From: Candidatus Altimarinota bacterium
GTDB lineage: Bacteria > Cyanobacteriota > Cyanobacteriia > Cyanobacteriales > Microcystaceae
Length of the DNA stretch: 43,964 nucleotides
Assembly: GCA_012031035.1 (NCBI GenBank)
Contig: JAAUUT010000030.1
Coordinates: 1-43,964 of the forward strand
Reading direction: 5' to 3'
The notes under the pieces are model-generated. The model was not told the DNA's origin. It saw nothing but the letters and a program-made list of their open reading frames with translations, and did not search any database. The translations under genes and the position numbers were made by a program. Within the stretch, counting starts at the first letter, position 1. Each line of letters starts with the position of its first letter. Below, in pieces: positions 1 to 7,170 of the stretch.

Positions 1-124
1 GTTTCCATTCTTTAAGATGTTGATTTAATTTCATCTGTGACAAGTTGCCATTTACTTCTGTTTTACTTTTACCTCTTAATTGAGCTTTTACTTCTCCCTT
101 TGTAAAAAACCTACCCTTGTAAGC
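1..124 (-). other. Open reading-frame fragment at left edge
   Basis: The minus strand is open from just after a TAA at 125-127 to the window edge, about 41 codons. The translation is rich in Lys, Gln and Asn, and I see no good start codon at its upstream end. It could be the 5' part of a gene leaving the window or decayed coding sequence. I do not recognise the family. No function is claimed. Confidence 0.2.
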
Positions 125-129
125 TTAAT

Positions 130-206
130 CCCCCCTGGCAAAGGGGGGAAACTGGAAAATCTAGTTCCCTCCCCTTTACAAGGGGAGTGTTAGGGTAGGG
201 TAATTT
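130..206. repeat. GC-rich intergenic palindromes
   Basis: Two short hairpins stand in otherwise AT-rich DNA: CCCCCCT at 130-136 pairs with AGGGGGG at 142-148, and CCCCTT at 171-176 pairs with AAGGGG at 180-185. A GGGTAGGG tract follows. This looks like the dispersed intergenic repeats common in filamentous and large unicellular cyanobacteria. The hairpins could also end transcription from the left. No gene is supported between 125 and 327. Confidence 0.5.
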
Positions 207-327
207 CACTTACTAAGGGAGAACTACAAAAGGGTTTTGTTATGTGCATCTTCACAGAGAATTGGTATGAGCCATCAATTCAACATCATGCCACAAACAT
301 TTTATCTGCAACCGAAAAACGAGTGTG

Positions 328-1311
328 ATGAAAAAACAGTTGTATCGTCTGATGAAGCCATTTCTACTAACAGCTTTTTCCTTACTTTTAATTACAGCTT
401 GTTATCAACCTATCATCCAAAAACCTCATCTCTCCTTGAACCCTTCTGTTGAGTGTCGAGTTATTCAGCGCAAATTCGGTGAAACCTGTGTCCCACTTAA
501 ACCACAGTGTATTATTGCATTAGATCCTCGCATCACGCTCGATCCCCTGATAGCTCTTGGTATTAAGCCCATCGGTTTTGCATCCTACAATGGCAATGGA
601 AAAGAAGTTCTTCTGGGTATATCTTCTGATGAGGTTTCAGGAGCTAAGAATGTTGGAAATGTAGATCGACCTTCACTCGAAAAAATTTTGATGCTTAAAC
701 CTGACCTGATTTTATCAATAGATTACAACGATGCTAATCAGGCATATAATTTGTTATCCGCGATCGCACCTACTGTTTCAGTGCCTACTGAGACTCATAT
801 GCCAGCCATAGACTGGGGAAATAAAGCTTACTTTAAAGAAAATCTGCGATTTATTGCCAAATTACTCGGTCAAGAAACAAAAGCAGAGGAAGTTTTAGAT
901 CGATACCAGAAACGGATTGAAGAATTGAAGAAACGTTTGGGAAACCAGTTACAGCAAATAGAGATTTCTGTAATTTTTTATGGTGAGGGTTATATTTGGA
1001 CGATTGCTAAAAACGATACCATTTCTCATATTTTAACTGATATTGGGCTACGTCATAAATTTGTACCTTATGGCGAGTGGAATCTTAGCATTGAAACTAT
1101 CGATGAATATGATACTGATGTCTTATTTATTATTGATGTTGACGAGCGATCGCCAAGCTTTTATTTTCAAAATCCCATGTTTAGTAGCCTCAAAGCCGTT
1201 AAAAACAATCGAGCTTATGTTGTCAGTCAAGAAAATTGGCGAGGGTTCGGTATATCAGGAGCGAATAAGATATTGGATGACCTGTTTAAATACTTGCCCG
1301 AAGGTAGATAA
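328..1311 (+). CDS. Iron-siderophore ABC transporter substrate-binding lipoprotein
   Basis: This is a periplasmic binding protein of the FecB/FhuD/BtuF type, which captures ferric siderophore and delivers it to an inner-membrane ABC importer. The N-terminus has a basic start, a hydrophobic stretch and the lipobox LITAC near residue 26, so the mature protein should be a lipoprotein. The usual first-lobe features follow: the ALDPRITLDPLIALGIKPIG region, then LEKILMLKPDLIL, then a long charged helix (residues about 180-215) linking the lobes, and a second lobe ending near LDDLFKYLPE. Length, about 327 residues, fits the family. ATG 328 is chosen; a GTG lies one codon upstream. No permease, ATPase or TonB receptor lies nearby in the window, so partners are encoded elsewhere or to the left. 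The substrate is inferred from the family only. Confidence 0.85.
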   Translation: MKKQLYRLMKPFLLTAFSLLLITACYQPIIQKPHLSLNPSVECRVIQRKFGETCVPLKPQCIIALDPRITLDPLIALGIKPIGFASYNGNGKEVLLGISSDEVSGAKNVGNVDRPSLEKILMLKPDLILSIDYNDANQAYNLLSAIAPTVSVPTETHMPAIDWGNKAYFKENLRFIAKLLGQETKAEEVLDRYQKRIEELKKRLGNQLQQIEISVIFYGEGYIWTIAKNDTISHILTDIGLRHKFVPYGEWNLSIETIDEYDTDVLFIIDVDERSPSFYFQNPMFSSLKAVKNNRAYVVSQENWRGFGISGANKILDDLFKYLPEGR

Positions 1312-1363
1312 AATCTGTACCTTACTAAAACCGCGAGAACTAACTATAACAAGCTTACAAACC

Positions 1364-1525
1364 CTATAATCGTTTTCTATGTTTGATTGCCATTTCCCAA
1401 ATACTAGCAATGCTTAGTAATTTTTCATTATATTCATCCTCAATCCAAGCTTTAGCTTTGTGACTCAGTTTCGGATCGTCTGTAACAAACCAAATAAATG
1501 TATGAGTATCTAGTAGAAGTCTCAT
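1364..1525 (-). pseudogene. Truncated PIN-domain (VapC-like) toxin
   Basis: A 53-codon frame starts at ATG 1525 and overlaps the TGA of the antitoxin gene by ATGA. It begins MRLLLDTHTFIWFVTDD, the first acidic strand of a PIN ribonuclease with the catalytic Asp, and reaches SIASIWEMAIK, the conserved second motif with its Glu. It then stops at TAG 1364-1366. PIN toxins of this group run to about 130 residues, so the C-terminal half with the remaining metal-binding acidic residues is gone, and only about 50 bases separate the stop from the convergent fecB-like gene. The protein is almost certainly inactive as an RNase. The start and the pairing are clear; the loss is seen directly. Confidence 0.75.
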
Positions 1526-1752
1526 TCCATATACTCTTTAAAATCTTCTAGGGGTTCGTCAAAATCATCAGACATCCACACCAAGCCTTTAGCGCTACCA
1601 GCTTTAGCCGGATAACGCTTAACTGGAGTAACCGGAATAATTTTTACCACAGAAAGATCGTCTTTGGTAATAATTACCTCTTCCCCACGAAGGGCTGCAT
1701 CTATTAAATCTGGCAACTTTTGAGCCGCTTCAGAAATGTTAATCGATCGCAT
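1522..1752 (-). CDS. Phd/YefM-family antitoxin
   Basis: This is a 76-residue protein starting MRSINISEAAQKLPDLIDAA, then GEEVIITKDDLSVVKIIPV. This is the Phd/YefM fold seen in antitoxins that bind DNA as dimers and use a disordered C-terminal tail to block their toxin. The tail here (SAKGLVWMSDDFDEPLEDF) matches the form normally paired with PIN-domain toxins. The PIN gene downstream overlaps its stop codon by four bases, so the two were translationally coupled. That toxin is now truncated, so this antitoxin may be an orphan that still represses its own promoter in the AT-rich region 1753-1836. Confidence 0.85.
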   Translation of the reverse strand: MRSINISEAAQKLPDLIDAALRGEEVIITKDDLSVVKIIPVTPVKRYPAKAGSAKGLVWMSDDFDEPLEDFKEYME

Positions 1753-1836
1753 TTTACTTACTTTTTTAAAGTCTTAGTTTAACTTTAATTTAACGTGGGT
1801 TTAGAAAAATTCTATTTCTATTTATCTGCTAATCTT

Positions 1837-1964
1837 GCGATCGCATCTCATTATCTCAATCCCTAAGCGCCTCTAACTAAGCTTTGCCTAAATCCTCTAA
1901 TTGTGTTCTAGAGTGAGAGTTTCAAGGCGCGATCGCCTTATAATTCTTCAAGATCGAGTTTTAT
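1837..1964. repeat. 128-bp direct repeat, copy A
   Basis: This copy matches 2763-2890 along its whole length with scattered substitutions and small indels. It starts at a HIP1 octamer and ends at the stop codon of the immunity gene (1961-1963). Read on the minus strand it is a decayed form of the coding tail seen more cleanly in copy B; its frame is broken by an extra dinucleotide near 1904. The two copies bracket the papain-toxin/immunity pair. Confidence 0.85.
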
Positions 1965-2329
1965 TGCACCTCTAACGGTTCTGCGGAATTTTCAATAGAG
2001 GTTGCACTCTGTGTAATCGCGCGATCGTCATCCTGTAAAAACTCATCAAATAGCCGAAAGAATCTTTCAAATGCTTCTTTTTCGCTACTACAGCCAAGCT
2101 CAATTATTTTTGCCCAGGAGTTAGATGTTGTAATCTTCAGCCGTTTTTGAAGCCAAGGCTGAAACTCCCCGTAAAAATCTAGCTCTGCTTCTGTCGTTTC
2201 AATTCCTAGCTCTTCTCTTGCCGTCCTGTAACCAATAATAAACATAAATAAATCGCTTATCGAAGCCCTGCCAAGGTATAACCCCGGTTTTGCCTCAATT
2301 TTCTGTAAAATTGCCAACAAATCGCTCAT
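1961..2329 (-). CDS. Probable immunity protein for the papain-fold toxin
   Basis: This is a 122-residue, acidic, soluble protein without signal peptide or membrane segment. It starts 18 bases after the toxin-like gene on the same strand, which suggests co-transcription. The N-terminal part contains ILQKIEAKPGLYLGRASISD and a short hydrophobic stretch (LFMFIIGYR). The middle is rich in Trp, Phe and Glu, and the tail is polar. I do not recognise a named family with certainty. The call of immunity protein rests on position (immediately downstream of a papain-fold toxin), size and acidity. Its stop codon lies inside direct repeat A, so the final residues may have been shaped by the recombination that placed the repeat there. 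Confidence 0.5.
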   Translation of the reverse strand: MSDLLAILQKIEAKPGLYLGRASISDLFMFIIGYRTAREELGIETTEAELDFYGEFQPWLQKRLKITTSNSWAKIIELGCSSEKEAFERFFRLFDEFLQDDDRAITQSATSIENSAEPLEVQ

Positions 2330-2347
2330 TTAGATTTCTCCTAATCA

Positions 2348-2707
2348 TTAAACTCGTTCTATCTCTTCAAGTTCAAACACTCCTCTGCGGCAGGCAAAAT
2401 CATTAATCCACGCTTCTTTATTTAATCCCTCAGACGATAAATTATCAAAAACTTGACCTCTCACCTCTACGCCGTAATGAATACCATTGCTTGAGATACT
2501 CTCTGTATTCCCCAAACGCTCCCATCGGGAACTCAAAATAAAAGCATCTCGATATTTAGTTCTAAGCCTCAGCATCGTTCCATGAATTTGATTCTGTCTG
2601 AGCCAATCTATAACAGCTTGGGCACATTCAAAACACTCAAATAATCCAAACGGTTCGACAATTTTGCTAACTTCTTGATAAATTTCCTCATCTGATAACG
2701 TACTCAC
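2348..2707 (-). CDS. Papain-fold toxin domain protein
   Basis: This 119-residue protein resembles the papain fold toxin 2 domain of polymorphic toxin systems. Seen: an N-terminal helix EEIYQEVSKIVEPFGLFECFECAQA with a conserved Cys at the start of a helix, the likely nucleophile; a strand region RLRTKYRDAF; a NGIHYGVEV segment whose His would be the second catalytic residue; and VFDNL, the probable third polar position. The order Cys, His, Asn/Asp is that of papain-like peptidases. It is a free-standing domain with no delivery module (no RHS, VgrG, TPS or signal peptide), so it may be a chromosomal cassette or an intracellular effector rather than a secreted toxin. The probable immunity gene follows 18 bases downstream. 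Transpeptidase or deamidase activity in place of proteolysis is possible. Confidence 0.65.
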   Translation of the reverse strand: MSTLSDEEIYQEVSKIVEPFGLFECFECAQAVIDWLRQNQIHGTMLRLRTKYRDAFILSSRWERLGNTESISSNGIHYGVEVRGQVFDNLSSEGLNKEAWINDFACRRGVFELEEIERV

Positions 2708-2762
2708 ACTTTTACTCTATGCTTTAGTCCCAAGCCATATTTCTCTATCCTATCAAGCAAGC

Positions 2763-2890
2763 GCGATCGCACCTTAATTATCTCAATCCCCAAGCGCCTC
2801 TAACCAAGCTTCGCCTAAATCCTCTAATTGTTCTAGAGTGAGATTTTCAAGGCGCGATCCGCCTTATAATTCTTCAAAATCGAGTTTTAT
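2763..2890. repeat. 128-bp direct repeat, copy B
   Basis: This is the second copy of the sequence at 1837-1964, in the same orientation, again starting with a HIP1 octamer. It differs by an extra G inside a would-be HIP1 site at about 2857 and by a missing dinucleotide relative to copy A, which restores the minus-strand coding frame. The repeat ends within about 10 bases of the left end of the tnpB element. Confidence 0.85.
2783..2858 (-). pseudogene. C-terminal remnant of a DUF4351-type protein
   Basis: The minus strand of repeat B encodes SRLENLTLEQLEDLGEA and a few more residues before a TGA at 2783-2785. The LxxLTLEQLExLGEALL pattern is the C-terminal helix typical of DUF4351, which in cyanobacteria is often the tail of Rpn-type PD-(D/E)XK nucleases. 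Nothing resembling the nuclease domain lies upstream: the frame breaks at the extra G near 2857, and the tnpB element begins soon after. It is a non-functional fragment. The family assignment rests on about 20 residues. Confidence 0.45.
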
Positions 2891-3071
2891 CTTAATGGAG
2901 CAAGAAGACCCACGGTGAGCTACGCTGCACCGTGCGGGACGGCACTTTGTATGACGAGGAAACCTCGTCATCCGCGCCTCATGAATTGCGACCAGTATAA
3001 TTAAACAATTGAATAATTGACATTTTGTGCTATCGACGCTAGACTAAAACTATTAGTTGAGGTCGATATAA

Positions 3072-4265
3072 ATGTTTGTTTTAGAGTACAAAATTCGAGC
3101 TAAAGAACATCAGCTATGAGCCATAGATGAAGCCATAAGAACGGCTCAATTTGTTCGGAATAAAGCACTAAGGTATTGGATGGATACTCCTAAACAAAAC
3201 AAATATGACCTCAATAAGTATAGTGCGATTTTAGCCAAAGAATTTAAGTTGGTTGACAAGCTTAATTCCACAGCTAGACAGTCATCTGCCGAAAGAGCCT
3301 GGAGTGCTATTGCTAGATTCTACGATAATTGTAAGAGAAAAATTCCTGGGAAAAAGGGCTATCCACGCTTCCAGAAAAACAATCGTTCAGTAGAATACAA
3401 GCGTAGTGGTTGGCAACTCGACAACCAAACTAAAAAGCACATTACTTTTACCGATAAAAACGGAATTGGAAGAGTCAAATTAGTTGGTTCTAGAGATATT
3501 TATTTTTACAATCAGGAGGATATAAAACGAGTCAGAATAGTACGTCGAGCCGATGGATATTACTGCCAGTTTTGTATCTCTATTGATGTATCTGAAGAAT
3601 TAGAGCCAACTGGTAAAGCGATTGGTTTAGATGTAGGTTTAAAATATTTCTACGTTGACTCACAGGGTCAAATAGAAGAGAATCCTAAGTTCTACCGCTC
3701 CTGTGAAAAACGTCTATCTAAACTCCAACGTAGAGTTTCAGATAAGTTTGAGTCATGTAAATCTGCTACTAACAACTACTTAAAAGCGAAAGCGAGGTGT
3801 GCCAAATATCACTTGAAGATAAGTAGGCAACGTGTTGAACACGCAAAGAGACTTGCGCGTTGCGTATGCACATCTAACGATGTCGTCGCCTATGAAGACT
3901 TACAAGTGAAAAACATGGTAAGAAATCATAAGCTGGCTAAGTCGATTAACGATAGTGGCTGGTATCAGTTTAGAAAGTGGATAGAGTATTTTGGTGTTAA
4001 GTTTGGCAAGATAACTATTGCCGTTCCTCCGCAATATACGAGTATTAATTGCTCAAACTGTGGAGAGAAAGTAGCTAAAACTCTATCTACTAGAACGCAT
4101 AGCTGTCCGCACTGTAACTATACAGATTGTCGGGATAAAAATGCTGCTATTAACATCTTGAAAAAAGGATTAAGTACCGCAGGTCATACGGGAACTTGGC
4201 TACAAGATAGTCAAAACGCTTGGGGAGAGGGAACCGCTACTTTGGCTGGAGCAATCCAGGCATGA
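3072..4265 (+). pseudogene. tnpB: TnpB RNA-guided nuclease with early in-frame TGA
   Basis: From ATG 3072 the frame reads MFVLEYKIRAKEHQL, meets TGA at 3117-3119, then continues in the same frame AIDEAIRTAQFVRNKALRYW to a stop at 4263-4265, 397 codons in all. The rest is intact: RuvC motif I IGLDVGLKYFYVD, motif II VVAYEDLQVKNM, the four-Cys zinc finger CSNCGEKV...HSCPHC, and motif III DCRDKNAA. TnpB proteins are guided by an omega RNA from the element's right end and cut DNA at the donor or target. A single C-to-T change in a CGA codon would explain the stop. Reinitiation at the ATG of 3180 would give 361 residues lacking the first beta strand and helix, so full activity is doubtful. Confidence 0.85.
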
Positions 4266-4290
4266 GCAAGTTTCCTCAGTGAACCAAGAA

Positions 4291-4335
4291 TCCCCCACTA
4301 CACCGCAAAGCGGTTAGTGGCGGGAGTGTCAATAA
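4291..4335 (+). ncRNA. Right-end hairpin, likely 3' part of TnpB guide (omega) RNA
   Basis: TCCC-CCACTA (4291-4300) pairs with TAGTGG-C-GGGA (4315-4324), with an inner stem CCGC/GCGG around an AAA loop. In TnpB elements the guide RNA overlaps the 3' end of tnpB and ends at the right end, with the guide segment coming from flanking DNA. The guide here would be read from bases just past the element, near 4330-4350. The placement is inferred from the family; the hairpin itself is seen directly. Confidence 0.45.
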
Positions 4336-4394
4336 GCTTAATATTAAGTGTGAAAATAGAGAAGTAGAGCTTTCCTAGATTTTGCGAGGGTATC

Positions 4395-4637
4395 ATGAAA
4401 GCGATCGAAGTCATGGGAACTGTTGATGAGCAAGGACAATTAGCTTTGGACACTCCCCTAATCCTAGATAGAAAGAGTCGTGTTAAAGTAATTGTTTTAA
4501 TACCAGAGGAAGAAAATGACGAAAAAGATCGGTCTAAAGAAGAAATTTTAATAGATTTTCGTCAAGCTTGGCATGAAGCGATGACTGGAAAAACTATCCC
4601 CGTTTCTCAACTTTGGGATGGAATAGAGGATGGCTGA
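4395..4637 (+). CDS. RelN/RelB-like type II antitoxin
   Basis: This 80-residue protein opens MKAIEVMGTVDEQGQLALD, then a short basic strand KSRVKVIVLIP, an acidic linker and a C-terminal helix ending IPVSQLWDGIEDG. This matches the cyanobacterial RelN-type antitoxin, which neutralises a RelE-type mRNA interferase. Its stop codon overlaps the toxin start by eight bases (toxin ATG at 4630, antitoxin stop at 4635-4637), the usual coupled arrangement. The toxin has lost its C-terminus, so this gene may no longer be under selection as an antidote. Confidence 0.8.
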   Translation: MKAIEVMGTVDEQGQLALDTPLILDRKSRVKVIVLIPEEENDEKDRSKEEILIDFRQAWHEAMTGKTIPVSQLWDGIEDG

Positions 4638-4890
4638 AGAAAAGTTAGTTGAAGTTGTCGCGTCACCAACTTTTAACCGAAATATACGTACCCTTGCTAA
4701 AAAATATCGCAGCATTCGCAACGACCTACAACCGATCATCGAGCAACTTGAAATTGGGGAATTACCCGGAGAGCAAATCCAGGGGACAAACTATACTGTT
4801 TTTAAGCTACGGGTTCGCAATAGCGATCTTCTGATGCTAAATCAGGAAAAACTTCCTGTACGGCGCGATGAACGATTTGACCATCCTTAA
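4630..4890 (+). pseudogene. Truncated RelE/ParE-family toxin
   Basis: Residues 1-66 follow the RelE pattern found with RelN antitoxins: VEVVASPTFNRNIRTLAKKY, IRNDLQPIIEQL, a GEQIQGTNYTVFKLRVRNSD strand pair, then the match ends at about base 4827. A full toxin continues for roughly 40 more residues (a KGKSGGYR-type strand and a C-terminal strand with the catalytic basic residues). Here the remaining 20 codons are antisense of ald and unrelated to toxins. The active site is therefore missing. The ORF runs to TAA at 4888-4890, but the real homology stops at the junction. Confidence 0.75.
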
Positions 4891-5917
4891 TATTTAATCC
4901 CTTAGCTAAAGAAGCATCCATTTCTAGTGCCTTTAACCCGAAGTTCGCTAACTTCAGAACGTAGGGCAAAGTGCTATTATTCAACGCTTGAGTTGCCGTC
5001 CAAGGAACTGCCCCAGGCATATTGGGAATTCCTACATGAACGACCCCTTCCTCAACATAAGTAGGATTGCTGTGAGAAGTCGGTCGAAGGGTTTCGATAC
5101 AACCGCCTTGGTCTACTGCTACATCGATAATGACCGAACCAGGACGCATTTTTTGTACCAAACTCCGAGAAACTAAAATCGGGGCGCGTCGTCCTAAAAT
5201 CAATACAGCACCGATGAGTAAATCGGCTTCTCGAACCGTTGCATCGATGTTAGCTGGGTTGCTGTAGAGAAGTTCGACTCTCGAACCAAACAACGTTTCT
5301 AAATACGCTAAGCGATCGACGCTAATATCGAGGATTTGTACGCTAGCCCCCATACCAACCGCCATTTTAGCCGCTTCTGTGCCAACAACACCGCCGCCAA
5401 GAATGACGACTTTGCCGGGACGCACCCCAGGAATACCGCCTAGTAAAACGCCTCGTCCGCCTTGCTGTTTTTCTAAATATCTTGCCCCAAATTGAACCGA
5501 CAAACGCCCTGCAATAATACTCATCGGAGTAAGCAAGGGAAGCCTTGCATCGGGGAGTTCGACAGTTTCATAGGCGATCGCAATAACGCCACTTTTGAGC
5601 AAATGTTCTGTTAAAGCGCGATCGGCAGCTAAATGCAAGTAAGTAAATAACAGTTGTCCCTTTTGAATATACTGATACTCTGGGGATAATGGTTCTTTGA
5701 CCTTAACGACTAATTCGTGATTCCACGCCTCGGCTGCATCTAAGGCAATTTTAGCGCCAGCTTGTAAATACTCTTCATCAGAAAAACCTGCCCCGACACC
5801 CGCACCGGTTTCTACAAAAACGACGTGACCGTTTTCTGAAAGTAAACGAACGCTGCTAGGGCTTAATCCTACGCGAAATTCTCGATCTTTTATCTCTTTT
5901 GGAACGCCTATTTCCAT
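4802..5917 (-). CDS. ald: Alanine dehydrogenase
   Basis: This enzyme catalyses the NAD-dependent reversible oxidative deamination of L-alanine to pyruvate and ammonium in the cytosol. The N-terminal start MEIGVPKEIKDREFRVGLSP has the substrate-binding Arg. VKVKEPLSPEY contains the Lys that binds the carboxylate. A YLHLAAD segment contains the catalytic His, and VILGGGVVGTEAA is the Rossmann nucleotide loop. A late Asp sits in VIIDVAVDQGG. The protein is 371 residues against about 361 normally. Its last seven codons, RYCEPVA, are the exact antisense of the truncated relE toxin, so the C-terminus was extended at a rearrangement junction near 4828. The start is supported by an AAGGGG-like RBS just upstream. 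Confidence 0.93.
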   Translation of the reverse strand: MEIGVPKEIKDREFRVGLSPSSVRLLSENGHVVFVETGAGVGAGFSDEEYLQAGAKIALDAAEAWNHELVVKVKEPLSPEYQYIQKGQLLFTYLHLAADRALTEHLLKSGVIAIAYETVELPDARLPLLTPMSIIAGRLSVQFGARYLEKQQGGRGVLLGGIPGVRPGKVVILGGGVVGTEAAKMAVGMGASVQILDISVDRLAYLETLFGSRVELLYSNPANIDATVREADLLIGAVLILGRRAPILVSRSLVQKMRPGSVIIDVAVDQGGCIETLRPTSHSNPTYVEEGVVHVGIPNMPGAVPWTATQALNNSTLPYVLKLANFGLKALEMDASLAKGLNIKDGQIVHRAVQEVFPDLASEDRYCEPVA

Positions 5918-6026
5918 CTTAATCCCCTTCTTTCTTCCCCTTCTACTAATGTAACGTAGACTTTAGGGGTCGTTTCTGTAGTAACGATTGCTTTTAAGCG
6001 AACATCAAAAATAGATAAAAATATAC

Positions 6027-6986
6027 ATGAAAACGCGATCGCTAGGATTAACAAATATTCAAATTACTCCGCTTCTCATGGGAACTTGGCAAGCTGGCAA
6101 GCGGATGTGGGTGGGCATTGAAGACGAAGAGAGTATTAAAGCGATTCGTGCGGCTTTTGAAGCGGGAATTACGACAGTTGATACGGCTGAAGTTTATGGA
6201 GAAGGTCACTCAGAACAAATTGTCGCCAAAGCTTTATCAGACGTGCGCGATCGCGTTGTCTATGCGTCCAAAGTGTTTGCCAATCATCTAAAATACGATT
6301 TAGTAATCGAAGCGTGCGATCGCTCTTTAAAAAACCTTAACACTGACTACATCGATCTTTATCAAATTCATTGGCCTTCTGGTTCGTTTAATACCGAGAA
6401 TGTTCCAATTGAAGAGACAATGAGCGCTCTTAACAAGCTAAAAGAACAAGGAAAAATTCGCGCGATCGGAGTCTCTAACTTCTCTGGCGACCAACTCGCA
6501 GAAGCATCCCAATACGGACGCATCGAGAGCTTACAGCCTCCCTATTCTTTATTTTGGCGACAAGTAGAAACCGATGCTATGCCTTATTGTATCGAAAATA
6601 ATATTTCTCTCCTCGCCTATTCTCCCCTCGCACAGGGATTGCTAACGGGGAAATTTGGTAAGGATCATAAATTTGCTGAAGGCGACCATCGTGCCAAGAA
6701 TAAACTGTTTAACGGGGAAAATTATCAACGCGCTCAAAATGCGATCGCGCAACTTCGTCCTATAGCCGAACGCCATCATTGTATCTTAGCTCAACTGTCT
6801 CTTGCCTGGTTAATTGCTCAACCACAAACCAATGCGATCGTAGGTGCAAGACACGCCGAACAAGCATCTGACAATGCTAAAGCTACAGAAGTCGTTCTTT
6901 CTCCCGAAGAAATCCAAGAAATTGACAAAATCGGGCGACAAGTTACCGATTATTTAGATAACAATCCAGTCATGTGGGACTTTTAA
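6027..6986 (+). CDS. Aldo/keto reductase
   Basis: This is an NADPH-dependent TIM-barrel oxidoreductase of 319 residues. All members of the catalytic tetrad are visible: Asp and Tyr in TVDTAEVYGEGHSE (residues about 50-63), Lys in VVYASKVF (about 82) and His in YQIHWPSG (about 115). IGVSNFSG and AYSPLAQGLLTGKF are the next conserved barrel strands, and IVGARHAEQ is the cofactor-phosphate binding loop. It resembles the YajO/tas/IolS-like branch. The physiological substrate cannot be told from sequence. It is divergent from ald across 109 bases that contain both promoters. A hairpin-rich repeat follows its stop codon. Confidence 0.9.
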   Translation: MKTRSLGLTNIQITPLLMGTWQAGKRMWVGIEDEESIKAIRAAFEAGITTVDTAEVYGEGHSEQIVAKALSDVRDRVVYASKVFANHLKYDLVIEACDRSLKNLNTDYIDLYQIHWPSGSFNTENVPIEETMSALNKLKEQGKIRAIGVSNFSGDQLAEASQYGRIESLQPPYSLFWRQVETDAMPYCIENNISLLAYSPLAQGLLTGKFGKDHKFAEGDHRAKNKLFNGENYQRAQNAIAQLRPIAERHHCILAQLSLAWLIAQPQTNAIVGARHAEQASDNAKATEVVLSPEEIQEIDKIGRQVTDYLDNNPVMWDF

Positions 6987-7052
6987 TCAGTTATCAGTAA
7001 TCAGTAGGAGCGAACGGTCGTACTCCTTTGAATCGGGCTACACCAACGCCCG
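6987..7052. repeat. Intergenic repeat with hairpins after the aldo/keto reductase
   Basis: It begins with the phrase AGTTATCAGTAATCAGT, which recurs near 12.1 and 43.7 kb, followed by AGGAG/CTCCT (7006-7025) and CGGGC (7034-7038)/GCCCG (7048-7052) hairpins. It is probably a dispersed repeat that may double as the transcription end of the reductase gene. Confidence 0.45.
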
Positions 7053-7170
7053 TACAGTTATTATTCAAAAATATCCAGGTCTCGTTAATATAAGTGGCAG
7101 GTTTCTAACACCTAACGAGTCTGTACAGCCAGCGCGATCGCACTTCTGTTTTGATTGGGATAAATCTATA

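Larger units (their letters stand above)
2897..4335 (+). mobile_element. Solo tnpB element (IS200/IS605 superfamily, IS1341-like)
   Basis: The element consists of tnpB flanked by subterminal hairpins and has no tnpA (Y1 transposase) gene. Left end: CACGGTG (2911-2917) pairs with CACCGTG (2928-2934), and ATGACGAGG (2951-2959) pairs with CCTCGTCAT (2963-2971) across an AAA loop. Right end: a long hairpin at 4291-4324. These folded, non-inverted ends are typical of elements moved as single strands by a Y1 transposase. Exact boundaries are estimates from the hairpins and the end of repeat B. Movement would need TnpA supplied from elsewhere. Confidence 0.75.

Noticed and set aside
237..452. A 71-codon plus-strand frame overlapping the binding-protein gene
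   Set aside because: It has no recognisable domain, overlaps the lipoprotein signal sequence in another frame, and lacks a ribosome site.
3117..3119. Stop-codon readthrough or selenocysteine recoding in tnpB
   Set aside because: TnpB has no Cys or selenocysteine at this place, no structure suggesting recoding is seen after the TGA, and simple C-to-T mutation explains it.
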